Below, in pieces: positions 45,109 through 56,876 of a stretch of DNA of 64,000 nucleotides. Numbering within the stretch: the first letter of the stretch is position 1; every line of letters starts with the position of its first letter. Made by a program: the position numbers and the translations under genes. Source of the stretch: Thuidium tamariscinum (Eukaryota; Streptophyta; Bryopsida; Hypnales; Thuidiaceae); NCBI GenBank assembly GCA_947034885.2, contig OZ019759.1, positions 4,528,501-4,592,500 of the forward strand, written 5' to 3'. The notes beneath the pieces were generated by a model. It ran no database searches. It saw only the letters and a program-made list of their open reading frames with translations, and was not told the origin of the DNA.

Positions 45109-47988
45109 GTAATCAACGTCCTAGTTTCCTTCAACGTGAAGATGGAGAAGTTGTTGGTGCAGATGAGGGAAGTCATGGGAGAGGTCAGTCCACCCCTCCA
45201 ATCGAAAACTAAACCGGAAGAGGGGAAAGCAACAGAGGCGACTCCTTCTAAGCCACCCTTGCTAAAGGGGAAGCCAGCAACTCTTGTGGTGAAAGAGAAA
45301 ATCGGAGAACCTTCTAAGGATGTGGTTATGACCACACCTCCCAAGACAAGCATTGTGCTTGAATCCGAAACGGAGAATACACCAGTTTCTTTGACCAAGA
45401 GTTAGTCGCAGTAACAACAAGGGAGTGTGGGAACTCCATAGAGCAAGAATCCAGCAGTTTCCCCCAAGCCTTCCCTAGCCAAGAGCAAGGTGACAGACAG
45501 CCAGAAGAAGAAGAAGGCGATTCTTGTCAAGGAAGAGGAAGAGGAAGAAGAAGAAGAATCAGAGGAGGAGGATGAAGAGTCCACCTCTGGATCTGGAGGC
45601 GAAGAGTCAGAACCAAATTCTGATCCGGATGTCAAGTTGGCCATGACAAGGAAGGTCAAGGCCCAATTGAAGGCCAAATCCACCCAGGCGAGGAAGCGCA
45701 AGAACACTTCCGGTTCTGCCCGGAAACAACCATCAAGGAAGGGTGCCGCCAAGACGAGAGAGACTCCAGGGAAGCGGCCAAGGAAATAAGTTTAGGGTTA
45801 GGTCTAGCAGTAGGTAGGCAGATGAAAACCTAAGTTTTGGATAGAAAGCACTTTTCAAGTTGCTTTTAGGTGAGTAGGTAATTTGACTCCACTGGATCCA
45901 GATTTTTTGGATCTGAGATCCGCTTTTTACGGACAACTCTGGACTCCAGTGAAAGTCAACTCAGAGTTGGATAAGGCGAATGACACATGTCATTCCCTTG
46001 TGGTTAGCTTTGATTTCCCTTGGGCTGTAGTTTCCCTTGGGTTGTAAACTATTTAGGTGTTAGTTTTTAGTTTGTCAGTGTGCATTCTCATACCTTGTTT
46101 TCCTAGCATTGTGCAATTCAAGTCAGCATTTCTGGCTCACATTGAGGTGGCTGCGTATACTTTGATGGCATTGAATGTTGTTGGTGTATGTTCAGTAGAG
46201 TTGCAGAAATAAGTAGGGAGAGGGTGTGCCCGGGTATTGGGTTTATTCAGATTCTTGGGAGAGTAAGTGCAATCTGTGTGTGATGGTGGATTCCTGATCC
46301 CTTAGTGCGATCAGTTCCGGTTTTTCGGTCTCTAAAGATAGTCCCAGTCATTTGGAGCCATAGCCATGGATGATTCCGGACAACTCTTATTCAAGCGGTA
46401 GATAGGTTCTTTGGTAACCAGAAATGTGTAGGGAAGGCGACGACTTCTCAATCCGCCCGTCTCGGATTCTGCCCAGAGTTTAGACTAACCTAGTAGTCCG
46501 TCGTTGTAGTTTAAGTTAGATTTTGACTGAAGTTCCTTGCGTGACCTGCTAGGCTAGATAGCTATCCACTTTAGTGGTGACGGAAACTAGATTAAATAGG
46601 ATTGATGTTGTTTTGTTGTTTTCTTTATTTAAGTGGCACTCTTGACACTCTAAAACGCAAAGGGTAGGTTGTAAGCTTCCTTCCTTAATTACAATACGTA
46701 GATCCCTCTTTGTTTAGAGGTTAAACTCGATTCCGGACACTGGGTACTAGGAAATACCGAAAAGGATCTTAGGATGTAGGAGGACTGGAATTGCTACCCA
46801 CTCTCTGTTCCGGTTTGGATTTTTGTAAGTTTCTAAATAAGAGAGGTCTATAGAGTTTTAGAATATGATAAGGTAAGATTAGATAAGTGTGCTTGGGGTT
46901 TTGTGGTAATCTATTGTTTGATTTCCGAATATTAGTCATCTAGCAACCAAATCTCTGTGGGAACGATAAACGAGTCACTTTAGGGCCATTTTCGATCTTA
47001 GAGAAGCAACTTGACTTTCTTGTGCTACGACACCATCGGGTCGTCCTCATCCCCGAAGTCGTAGAACAATGGTTTTTCCAACCTTGACGACCACACCGAT
47101 GGGAAGTCTCGTCTCTTCCATCACTACGTCCTCGTCACCGAAAGCCTCCCTGTGTTCATTAGGAGGGTTGTTTATAAACAAGTCCTCCTTCTCATCAAAT
47201 CCCAATGAGTCTTCCTCCTGCCTCTTCTTCGTCCTCCGCTCCGCTGTTTGTTGTTCCCAATCGGAATCGGTCTCAATCTCCTCGTCTTCTCCCCGCTCGT
47301 CTTCTGCCCCCTCGTCTTCTTTTCCCTCGTCTTCTCCCCCATTGCCTTCTTCCCCCTCGCCTTCGTTATCTTCATTGTCTTCCTCAGAAGACAATTGGGG
47401 AGGTTGCTCTTGGATGGCCTGGAGTTCGAGCAACTCCAAGTTTGTAGCAGCGGGTTCGGAAACATTGCTTGGTGCAATCTCCGTGAACACTTCCGGCATG
47501 GACGTCCAGAGGTAAATTTGGAACGTGTTTGTCCCATATTTGTCAATGCCTTCCACCCTCGGATCTGCAGTCAAATGGGGACTGACATTCTCCCACACCC
47601 AAGTGGCTGGTCGACTTTCATTGGCCGGTGATCCAAGACTCATGGGAAGCAAGGGAGGGGAGTTGAAGTGTACCAACTCAGGTTCACGACTTTTGGGCTT
47701 GACATAAGTCAGGGAGTATGGTGAATTAACCATCATGAAGTCACGCTTATCCATCTTTTTGGATAGAAGGGCAATTGCCTAATATGACTTCACCTCATTC
47801 CTATGAACGAATCCATAGTAATACGCCTCGAACATCTGCAACAATGAAATAATTAAATTTAATTCCAAATCAATATTACGAAGTGAATTACATGCTATCA
47901 AGGTTATCATCAATGTGAGTATAAAATATTTGGAATTTTTTAGAATTTATTGGTAGCCCTAAATTGGAGAAGGAAATACGTGGAATGG

Positions 47989-48007
47989 TATCATCGACTC
48001 GATGATA
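47989..48007. repeat. 19-bp intron palindrome TATCATCGACTCGATGATA (locus B)
   Basis: Symmetrical around the central A-C-T; it lies in the intron after the motif I exon. A relative is at 49332-49350. Confidence 0.65.
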
Positions 48008-49173
48008 ACTATAATGGGTGTAGGGATCATACCTTTGCGGCGAGCATGAACTTCGCTCCCGCGAAAACGTTGAGGACGTTCTCTTCAGGCACTACAAAAG
48101 CCTGAAGGATATCTAAATAGAACTCCATACGAAGTTCTGAAGGCTCGATTCTCCACTTCGCCTCAGTGTTCTTCCCCCACTCAGAGAGGTACACGTTCTC
48201 GACCAGACATCTGTATAGTGACTTCACCAAGCTTCAACATGACGAAGCAAACTCATCATTCTTAAAAAAAAATAGATGCGGCACATCAGAAGCTATGCCA
48301 CGGTTTGTCACGTTGTCGAGCAGCTCCGCCCGCACTGGTCTATACGTGCACAATATGTACTTGTAATCTTTCAGCTTCAGCGTTGCGAAGGCCCTTACGG
48401 CCTTAGGTCTTGCGTCCCCTGCAACACAAAAAACCAGGTGCTTGGGGTGGTGATCTTGGAATCTAGTTTTGCCGATAGAAAGTTCAGAACTCTGTCGATG
48501 GTGCTGGTCGTCTCCGTGGACTTCGACCTTGGAGCAATTCTCAAGTCCACTAGGGCAAACTTTACATACCGAGAATGGTACCGATAATTGGAGCTACTTA
48601 CCAACGCCTTCTTCAGGTAGTCCACCCCATGAATCTATACACCTCCAATCAGTGCTGGTAGTTGATACTTGAGCTTGATAAACTTGGTAAACATAAAAAG
48701 GACCTTGGGAAGTTGCTTCTCGAGATCCTTAACTCTCTTCAACCACGCATCGTTCCGTAGGCATCTCTTGAAGTACTCAGCTTTGGGGTGCGTGAGTAAA
48801 AAATCCCAGGAGGCCGAGGTAAAGTGATGCCTGGCCTTCTAGGCAGGTCTTTTCAACAACATCACCACCACTGTTGAAGAACCTCAGAGCTGGATTGATT
48901 GCCATCGAGTCCCAAAGTACAACTTTCTTGTGCTTCCTCTACTCAACCCACTCTTTATGGGTCATGTTGTCGGGGACAAGGACTTTCGTTGCAGACACAG
49001 ACACCTTTGGGTACAAAGCTATGCATCCTAGAGTTAATCCCAGGAGGTGCCGCGCGTTTACACCGAAATCGTTATCCATGAAATGCCCTAAGTATTTGAA
49101 AAACTCCCTCTTCAAGGACATGTTCTTTATTTTGAACCCCTTTGCATCTCTATAACACTGGCAGGTCAAGAGA

Positions 49174-49226
49174 TTGATCAATTGATCAATTGACTGTGCA
49201 TCAATTCCATTAATTGATGCACAGTC
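49174..49226. repeat. pair of palindromes in locus B
   Basis: TTGATCAATTGATCAA is followed by GACTGTGCATCAATT and its inverse AATTGATGCACAGTC around a 5-base loop. They lie just upstream of the REFFKYLGHF exon. Confidence 0.6.
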
Positions 49227-49331
49227 TCGTTCAGGATTAACGTTTCAAAAACGCTCAATGAAGGCATCAGTAAAACTCTAAATAAACACAAAATAAATAA
49301 AATGTCATCGAAAATTAAAATTAAAACACCC

Positions 49332-49350
49332 TATCATCAACTTGATGATA
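49332..49350. repeat. 19-bp palindrome TATCATCAACTTGATGATA (locus B)
   Basis: Same layout as the palindrome at 47989-48007, with GACTC replaced by AACTT: symmetry is preserved although the sequence differs. Confidence 0.6.
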
Positions 49351-49830
49351 GGGATAAGTTTATGAGAAAGATATACACCACACTTCAATGTTTGAAGCTT
49401 CCTACATTATTTCCTTATAACCAAATACAAATAGACGTGAAATGTCATAGTTCGAAAATATCGTGTAAGTAAAATAGGAAGATAGTTTATAGAATACTTT
49501 AAAATTTTCAAAATTTTTAGGTTTAGATATAGGGAAGGAAGACATTTAGAGTCTTTTACATCCTCAAATCCGTCCAACTGGATTGACCAAGGGTAGTTTC
49601 CGGGTCGGATGCCCTCAGTGTTTGGAATGGATCTATACAATGTCCGAAACGGAGCTATCTGGAAGACGGAGCGGATCCTAGGTAGATCCGGTGCAATCCG
49701 GATCGGATCCAAACTAGTTCCGGATGGACGGCACCTACGGGTCTACGCCGCGGACCTACGGAAACTAGCGTAACGGCTCGAGAACATTGCGCCGTTCCAA
49801 TGAGAACAGGGAATGTAGGGTACCAACTGG

Positions 49831-49838
49831 TATATAAA
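49831..49838 (+). promoter_or_regulatory. TATA box of the type 2 element
   Basis: TATATAAA in the conserved context GGTACCAACTGG before it, about 180 bp before the coding region. Confidence 0.55.
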
Positions 49839-52800
49839 CCACTCCGCCCCACTTCATTTTCCCTTTTCGATTTGGCAAATCGAGGTACGTTTGTGTGCAG
49901 GTTTTGGAGCACGTATAGAGAGAAAAATAGTGGTAAGCAGTAGAGATCGGTTTCGGGTTTAGTTCAAGGTCGGTGCCGACCGCACCGACAGGTTCCGACT
50001 CGGACGGAGAGATGGCGAGCTCCTCCAATCTGAAACGGATGGTGGTGACTGCCAAGGCGATTTCGCCACTCATCCCTTCCGATCTGCAGTATCGGAAGGA
50101 GCTAGAGGATGATTTAGTCTTCCTAGGGTGTGAGGGTTTGATCCGGCACCCGTGGAGCGTAAAGAGTGACGAGATGGTATAGGAACTCCTCACGGGAGTT
50201 CCGAATCAATACCAGCTTACAGTAAAAGGTAGATCGGGTTCCTGGTCATCGGAAGTCTAGGTGGAAGTTTACGGGTTTGAGAAAACCGAATTAGGTATGG
50301 CTCCCCGGACGGACAAGTTTGGCGCCTCGAGGTTCCGGAATCCGCCCCACCCGAAGGACGGATATTCTATTCCGGATTACGAGAATGACCGGCATAGGCG
50401 GATGTTGGAATTCCTGATTCCCATCCTCTATCCGGAAAAGCCTACCCAGGTCACCGTGACAGTAGCGAACACAATTTTCGGATGCTTCGAGAAGCGGATA
50501 GTCAACTGGAGCCTAGTCCTCCAATATGTAGTCAATCGGTTAGCCGAACATGTTGAGCGGAACAAGACCAGCCCTATCAGCACCTACTTGTTCCATCTGA
50601 CCACCACAATGACGTACTGAGCGAACCAGAACTCCTCGCCTATGAGACCAGACTTCAGATCTTGAAGTATGGCCTGACTAGGGAGTTGGACAAGGATCCG
50701 GAGGATCCGGAGGACGAGCGGATGGATGAAGAGCCTTAGGAGCGACAGCTGGCCAGCCAACCGGAACGGAGGTCGAAACGGAAGAAAGTAACGACGCCGG
50801 ATAAGAGGGGAATTCCAGACCCGGATCAACCCGGATCAACCCGGATCGACTTCTGGTAAGAAGAAGAAGGATCACTTCGACGTCATCATCCAACACGCCA
50901 TGATGGCACATGCAGACTACCTAAGTCACTAGGGACTCCTCAAGCAGATTTCCGTCAAGCTGGGTGGAGTGAAGATCGAGGACATTTCGGAAGCCCTGGA
51001 CCATCTTCCAACTCAGGTGGTGTTACAGAAGAAGGACGAGGAGATCCGGAAGTGGGAGGATGAAGCCCGGATCCGGTAGGCGGAAGATCAGACCCGGGTG
51101 GCTGAGGCGGGACGGAAGAAGGCGGAAGAGGAGCGGAATGGGCTCCAGAGCACGGTAAATTAGCTGGAAAGTGACCTTAGTGTCGCCAACGGCAAGGTGA
51201 GCGAGGCTACCACTCTGGTCCACAACCTGCAAGGGTTGGTGGCCCAGCCGGCGGAAGTAGTAGTGAAGGCCCAACTCTTTTCCGCCCGGTTGCTGAAAGA
51301 GGGGCACGTCACCGGATCAAAGCTCCTCACCATCTTGGTGGATTACCAGGCCAAGATGGAGGGGGTGCTGAAGGAGATGAGGGCCTTGGTTGGAGCCCTC
51401 AATCCGGAAATGGGTGATGGACTTCCGAACCTACTCAACCAGCAGGTTTACATTGAGTTCAACCCCGGAGCACAAGTACGGATGTCGTCGGATCGGAAAC
51501 TCCTAGGTGACATGCTTGTCATGAAGAATCTCGGTGAACTCAGATCGGATCCGAAGACGAGCGGACTGTCAACAACACCGACGGATCCACCCGCGAAGAG
51601 GATGATGCCTCGACTTGACTTGGAGATCCGGATGAAGGCCCTATAGAATCCGGCAAGGGAAAATCCGGCGAGGGAGGATCCGGACAAGTTTGCCCACATG
51701 AAGGAACCGAACAAGGTTCCGCACAACACACCGGTCATCCTGGATGATTCGGACAAGGAAGGCGATCCGCCCACCATCATCCGCAGCGAAGCTGGTGAGC
51801 CGAGTGGATTCAAGGGAGTAGATCAGTCGGAAAGCTCGGAGGCAGAGGTAGATGAGACCTCGACGGAAGATAGTGGAGCGCCGCCAGCCCTGATTCAGAA
51901 GAGGCAGACCCGTTCCGCCACCAAAAAGACTCCATCCGCCAAGGCAGTGACGCGGAGGAGTTCAATTCCGCCCGCGGGTACTACTTTGAAGCGGGTGCGT
52001 AAGTAGGACAAAGTAGGGTAGTTAGGTGTTCTTAGATTTCTGGACGGAAGTTTCCGGAACGGATTTCCCGGATGTGGGCCCCGATCCGGAACTTTAGGAA
52101 CAACTGGTCGGGACCTTTCCGGATAACCTGGTTGGGCCCCGATTGGTTGTTTCGGATTTTCTTTTGCCTTGGTGGCATTTCGTTTCTGTTTTTAGGCTTT
52201 GACTTTTGTTTTAATTTGGGCTTTTAAGGGGGCGGCAAGTTAGTTGGCCTGTCATTTCCTCCTAACGCATATTCATGAATGTATTTCATTCCTTTCTTTA
52301 ATCTGAGCCGACAGGTGGACATTCCCGCTCTGAACTTTGTGTTTGGGTTTTTCTTGGTGTGTTTGTTTGGGGTGTTGAGAGGTAAGAGGGATAGGTGAGG
52401 AGGAATCCAGATTCTTAGGCAACTGAGATCTGAACTGAGTGACCAATTTTCGAGAGCTGGGGTCTTGACTCGTGAGTTTGAGCGTGGAGCCTTTAATTTT
52501 TCGGAACGGTGATCCGGTGTGAGTCCACGAGCGAAGCAGAGGAGGTTCCGGAACCACAGGGGTAGATCCGTGCGGAATTAAGCAGCCGCCATAGGAAAGT
52601 TTCCGTCCATCGGAAGGTTTGCCAACCATTGAGTCGATCCGCGGAACTAGGGAAGTTCGTCCTTTCAAGCTTAGAGGTCTTTGGATCTGTCATTGTAGTA
52701 AGGGTAAGTGAAGTAGTCCTGAGTGACCTGCTAACCAGATTGGCTCAGATCTATTCGAAAAGTTGTGAGGATCCGGATCTGCCTGTATTGCAACATCGGA

Positions 52801-52879
52801 TATATTTGAGCGTCTTGGTGTGTTTAGTTTGTTTTGTTTGAGAGAAGAGAGTGTGAGGTTTATGAGTGGTAAGTCCCTA

Positions 52880-53321
52880 GGGTAAAAATGCACTAATAGG
52901 AACCACTTGAGCCGTAACCATTGCTTTTTTTGAACGTTTTTGATAGTGTGGGTCAAACTTTGTTAGAGTTCAATAAAATGAACATGACTCTTGCTTCCTA
53001 ATTGTTATAGTGTCATTTTATACTATTGCATACTCTAAAATGTCATCATTTTATACTAATTAAGCACAAATTAAGCACTCTAACCAGTGCTTTTTAGTCC
53101 TTTGTTGAATTTTAAAATAGAGGATTTAGGAACTTTTTTATCTAGATTAATGATGTTTTGAATAGAGTTTGTCATTGTTGACAACTTTGAATAATTTTTT
53201 GAACTAATTTTGATCAAATTGATGAAGTTTTTGAGTAAAACATTTCATAAAAATTGCAAAAGGACCTCCAAAAGGACCCCTAAGCATGGCTTGGGTGGTT
53301 CCTATTAGTGCATTTTTACCC
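52880..53321. mobile_element. 442-bp TIR element (MITE) in the 3' part of a type 2 LTR
   Basis: Inverted ends GGGTAAAAATGCACTAATAG and its complement are exact for 27 bp, then imperfect. The sister LTR at 44.7 kb reads straight through (AAGTCCCTACCCCTC), so the empty site is known. CCTA appears on both sides (52876-52879, 53322-53325), a 4-bp duplication. The interior is AT-rich and non-coding. The superfamily is not assigned. Confidence 0.8.
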
Positions 53322-53681
53322 CCTACCCCTCTAAAGATCAAGAGAGGACCCCCTGAGGGTAAAACAGGGGTATCTAAAACCGGTAATCGAAGTAACGGAA
53401 CCAGAATCCAGATTGAGACGAATCCGGGTGGAAGTGAAATCCGGATCCGAGAAGGGAATCCGGAAATATTTGGAACACGGATCTGGAAGAGGAATCCGGA
53501 AACCAAGTGGTATTCCGGATTGAGAGTAGTAACCTGGGTGTTTTTGAGCTGGGAAACCTAGAAACCGGAAAACGCAACTATTAGGAACGTCTGGAATCTC
53601 CTAGGATGATATTCCGTGTCATATTATCACGTTTGGGTGTGATAAAGGTGCTTTCTGCTAGACTACGCGTACGACATGAAA

Positions 53682-55345
53682 TTCATATCGTTATCATTGA
53701 CACAACGATAAGGAGAGGAGTTCTAGTTACCTTATACTTGTTGAGGTCAAAAGCGGCCTTGTTCTTTTTTGTGGCGCCCTCTAAATGGTGTCAGTGGGGC
53801 ACTTGTACGTGACCTCGATGCTTCTGCAACTAATAATTTGGTTACCCCACGTTGGCTACGCGTGGTTCAAATGGTTAGTGCAGTTGTAGAACTTTGAGAT
53901 GTTCCTTAGCTTGTTATCGTCGAGCAACCGCACGATGTATGCATCCCATGTTTTTAGTTCTACTTTTCGAGCCTCTCCAAAGCCACTTTTTTGAAGTTCC
54001 TGAGAGGCAGTAATGCTGTGCTAGCCGTTTATTATCATGAAGCGGCTACCTTTAATTTCATCCCAGGTCTCTGGCCTCTTCTTCAGAAGCTTCCCGTTAA
54101 CATCAACAGGGGTGAAGCAAACCTTTTGCCATTGCTTAGTGTCTATCAATTGAACCAGCTGCTTCTTCACAGCCTCCACAATATCGTACTAAAGAGTACG
54201 AATGATGTACTCTAGTTTTGCCACAATGCATTGTTTTATGTCAATTTCTATTGTCGCATACTTGAACAAAAAACAATTTGTGTGCTCCTTCCAGAACTCT
54301 CTCTGGATGACCGAGAACTTCTCAAAGTCTGGTTGATCAGACTCACTAGGTGGTAGACCAGCTAACATCGTTGTAGTAAGCGCTGAACTAGAATTGCTAG
54401 CTGTTGCTGCAACAAATGAAAGACTTTTCTTCCATTTTCTGCTTGGTTCTCCTTCTCGAGCGGGAGCGTCTCGTTTCTTGGGCTTTGAACGCGACTGACC
54501 AGGTTTCGTCACTTGGCTTCCAGACCGTGGACCCATGGAGGCTCTCGGGTTTTGAGTTGATGTTTGCTCTCGTTGCCTCTTATCGATGGGACGACCAAGA
54601 ATAGGTTGCCTTTGGACGTTTTCCAAGGCATATCGGTCTAGTGTCTGAAAAATTAGCCGCAATCTGCTTGCATTCGACCAGGCTGAGCTGTCTTTCCAGG
54701 GAACAAAGCCAAACTTCACGAACTACGCGTTCAATGCATCCATTTCACCACCTTCAAGAAAGGTCATGAGAGAATCCAAATCAAATTTTCCGTGATAGTT
54801 GTTCATGTCTATGACGATGGAATGCTAGGGCTCTTTTGATTTTCTATCATTGTCCACCTCCCGCAGCACAATCAAAACATAATTCTTTTGATGCTCCTCA
54901 ATAAAACATCATATTCATTAAAATGAGAGTTTTATATCAAAATGAGAGATTTACACATACTCAAATTTACAAAGTTAAGAATACCAATTATTTTTAGCAG
55001 TAAGAAAGTAGTGCAATAACATAGGAAACGAAAATATAGGCCTTAAATTTAATAATGATAGGCACAATCTCCTTAATAGAAAGTACTTTTTGTACAATGC
55101 AGTCATTGCAATTACAAGCATAGACTACAGATGCTTTGAATGTATACAAGTTTTTCTCTCAATACAAAAATAGCACATCAATACTAGAAGCCCTAAATCT
55201 TATATTCCATACAAATCTCCCAACTAATTCTAATAAAATCACATACTATGTATAATTGATGCTTACCGTCACATTCTTGATAGTCAAAGCATCTCATCTC
55301 CTCCGATTGCGTTGGGCTTATCAGTAGAAGCTTCAGAAGACTAGC
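53682..55345 (-). pseudogene. 5' part of the locus B ParB-methyltransferase-like gene (ParB-like domain)
   Basis: A first exon may start at the ATG whose complement is at 55345 (MASLLKLLLISPTQSEEM), with a donor GGTAAGC. A long exon lies at about 54870-53720. It shows ENVQRQPILGRPIDKRQ, which resembles the first strand of a ParB domain, then DEIKGSRFMIING and HSITAS, matching the ParB signature DGxHR..A with one in-frame TAG within it. Between them is a Ser/Lys-rich stretch. Several other TAGs interrupt the frame. The type 2 LTR at 49443-53676 cuts it from the rest. Confidence 0.55.
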
Positions 55346-55660
55346 CATGGTTATAAAAGAAGAAATTAGAAGAAAAGATTCAACGTGCATCTTCGCAGAG
55401 AAATCAAAGACTCAAGAACATCTAAGTGCCACTCTGCAGTTCCCTAAATGGCAATATCAAACACATAGGTTCAAATTGCCACTCATGGAACTGCTTAGAG
55501 TGGCATCTAGATGTTTTTGTTTCTACAATTTCTGTGCAAAGATCTACGTTGAATCTCATCTTTTAATTTTCTCCCTTCCTTACCATGACCCATCTTCTAA
55601 AACTTCTACTGACAAGGCCATCACAGTCGTCGAAGATGAGATACTTTAACTACCTAGCTT
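55193..55660. repeat. head-to-head inverted duplication at the gene's 5' end
   Basis: The putative first exon and about 100 bp upstream (complement of 55265-55450) recur inverted at about 55475-55650. LLKLLLISPTQSEEM on one side faces LLKLLLTRPSQSSKM on the other. AACATCTAAGTGCCACTCTG faces its inverse around 55500. The centre is near 55465. Confidence 0.65.
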
Positions 55661-56098
55661 GTAAACATTTTTTTACAGTTTTGCATCGAATGATTTTAAT
55701 ACATTTTTCTAATATATTTGTCATTTCATATGAGACTTATGTCACTAACTATATCATCTACTCTCTGCATACAATTCCCGGCTATACAATAATAGTGCCT
55801 CAAAATGTAGTAGCCGGTCTATGACATTCGATTGTCTACATTTATATAATATTTTTCTATATACAAAACCTTACTTGTGCGATTTACTCTTCATCTTCGC
55901 CATGGCCATCAAAATTTCTGGACCACGGCTATACCCTTTGGCTATCTCCCCCGCCTCCCGGATTTGTTCCCTCCGTTGCATCTTCAAGGACCAAAGCTCC
56001 CACGAATCCCATGACAGAGTGGAGTATTGACTGCATGAAGGATCTTCATGTTTTCTCTTCATCCTCTCACTCTGGAACTTGGATAATCGTCAAGGAAG

Positions 56099-56645
56099 TC
56101 AGGGCCGACTGCGCGGGTAGTCAACTACTGGCTCACGTCTTTCATCAGGAACCGGCAATATAATTCTCGGAAGTTCAAGAGGATAATTTGCGTTTTCTTT
56201 CAGCTTCTTAGAGACCCCTTTGTCTAAGGGAGACTGATCCTTTGTTGACAGCGAAGGCTCCCTCGAACAAAGAGGCGAAGGGGAGGTTGAAACTGGGAGT
56301 TGAGGCAGTTTGTCCACCACTCCATCTTTGATTGGTCTTGTCGAGAAGTCCATGGAGGAATTTAACATGGGTGCCGAGCCGAAGAAGTTCCCAATGTTGA
56401 GAATGATGTACTGCCCGTAGTCTAGGATGGAGTCCTCGGACGCCCGGCAACGTCAATCGATACTTTCGCCTGGGTAGGATGAAGTGTTGACCCCCTGAAG
56501 CGAAAAGGGACAGAATCAAAACTAGAAGATGAACAAGATGCACTAAACTCACGAAGGAATCCGTAGTGAAGGTCTCTGAAGAACACGCAGCAATATTTCC
56601 TCGCTCACACTTTTTAGCTCGACCTGAGCTAAAACGCAAGGACAT
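56099..56645 (-). pseudogene. conserved region downstream of the HAD gene, locus C
   Basis: Counterpart of 36311-37096: DFSTRPIKDGVVDK followed by a Ser/Pro-rich stretch and IILPVPDERREPV. A hydrophobic run (LVHLVHLLVLILSLF) appears in another frame upstream. Reading frames are disrupted. Function unknown. Confidence 0.35.
56613..56634. repeat. TTTAGCTCGA-type palindrome, locus C (copy 1)
   Basis: Half-sites TTTAGCTCGA and TGAGCTAAAA around CC. Confidence 0.6.
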
Positions 56646-56678
56646 TTTGACTACAACAGAACATGCAAAAGCTACGCA

Positions 56679-56698
56679 TTAGCTCGATTCGAGCTGAA
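56679..56698. repeat. TTTAGCTCGA-type palindrome, locus C (copy 2)
   Basis: TTAGCTCGATTCGAGCTGAA, one mismatch near the end. Confidence 0.6.
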
Positions 56699-56876
56699 CT
56701 ACATACCTCAAAAGGAATTTCTAACTAACATTGTGAGATCCTCGTACGAACTCTATAAGCTTGTCATACTCACGATGACCCCTTTCGTTGCAAAGCATAC
56801 ATCGTCCAATTCTTCCTTTTTTATTTTCACGGAAAACCTTCAAGCCTACGTTGCGGTGGATGTATAATTGCTGAAA

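Larger units (their letters stand above)
39382..47032 (+). mobile_element. type 1 solo LTR (about 3.8 kb) carrying a nested type 2 element
   Basis: Begins TGTCACAACCC and ends TTGTGCTACGACA. The end is preceded by TCTGTGGGAACGATAAACGA, a classical U5 end of plant Tat/Athila LTRs. No second copy of the ends lies within it, so it looks like a solo LTR. The coding region, about 40.06-41.26 kb and resumed at 45.11-45.79 kb after the nested element, encodes a Transposase_32-like domain, a coiled coil and an acidic stretch followed by a basic tail. It is fossil, with a few breaks. It sits inside the locus B gene. The flanks GGTGA and CCATC do not form a target duplication. Confidence 0.65.
47033..49442 (-). 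pseudogene. middle part of the locus B ParB-methyltransferase-like gene
   Basis: From 5' to 3' on the complement: a segment REFFKYLGHF...GCIALYPKVSV...THKEWVE that parallels REFFKFLGNL...CYPKVTT...TTKEWVE of locus C; then SELRMEFYLDILQAF and NVFAGAKFMLAAK at 48.1 kb, the motif I (FxGxG-type) position; then after an intron YYYGFVHRNEVKSY (GxE..y position) and a long acidic Glu/Asp-rich stretch with LGFDEKEDLFINNP. In the first half the reading frame is interrupted by several stops. An LTR has been inserted at each end of this piece, at 49443 and 47032. The introns contain short palindromes. Confidence 0.6.
49443..53676 (+). mobile_element. type 2 solo LTR (4.2 kb with a MITE inside), TSD TGAAA
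   Basis: Begins TGTCATAGTTCG and ends CTACGCGTACGACA, with TGAAA at 49438-49442 and 53677-53681. Without the MITE it is about 3.8 kb. It carries the TATA box at 49831-49838 and a fossil coding region of the same kind at about 50.0-52.0 kb with several breaks, more than in the copy at 41269-45108. It separates the 5' and middle parts of the locus B gene. Confidence 0.75.

Noticed and set aside
39382-47032. Reading type 1 and type 2 elements as DNA transposons with TGTC..GACA ends
   Set aside because: The ends and 5-bp duplications could fit integrase-like DNA transposons, but there is no transposase, the inverted similarity is only about four bases, and the 3' ends carry the GGGAACGATA-type motif of plant LTRs.
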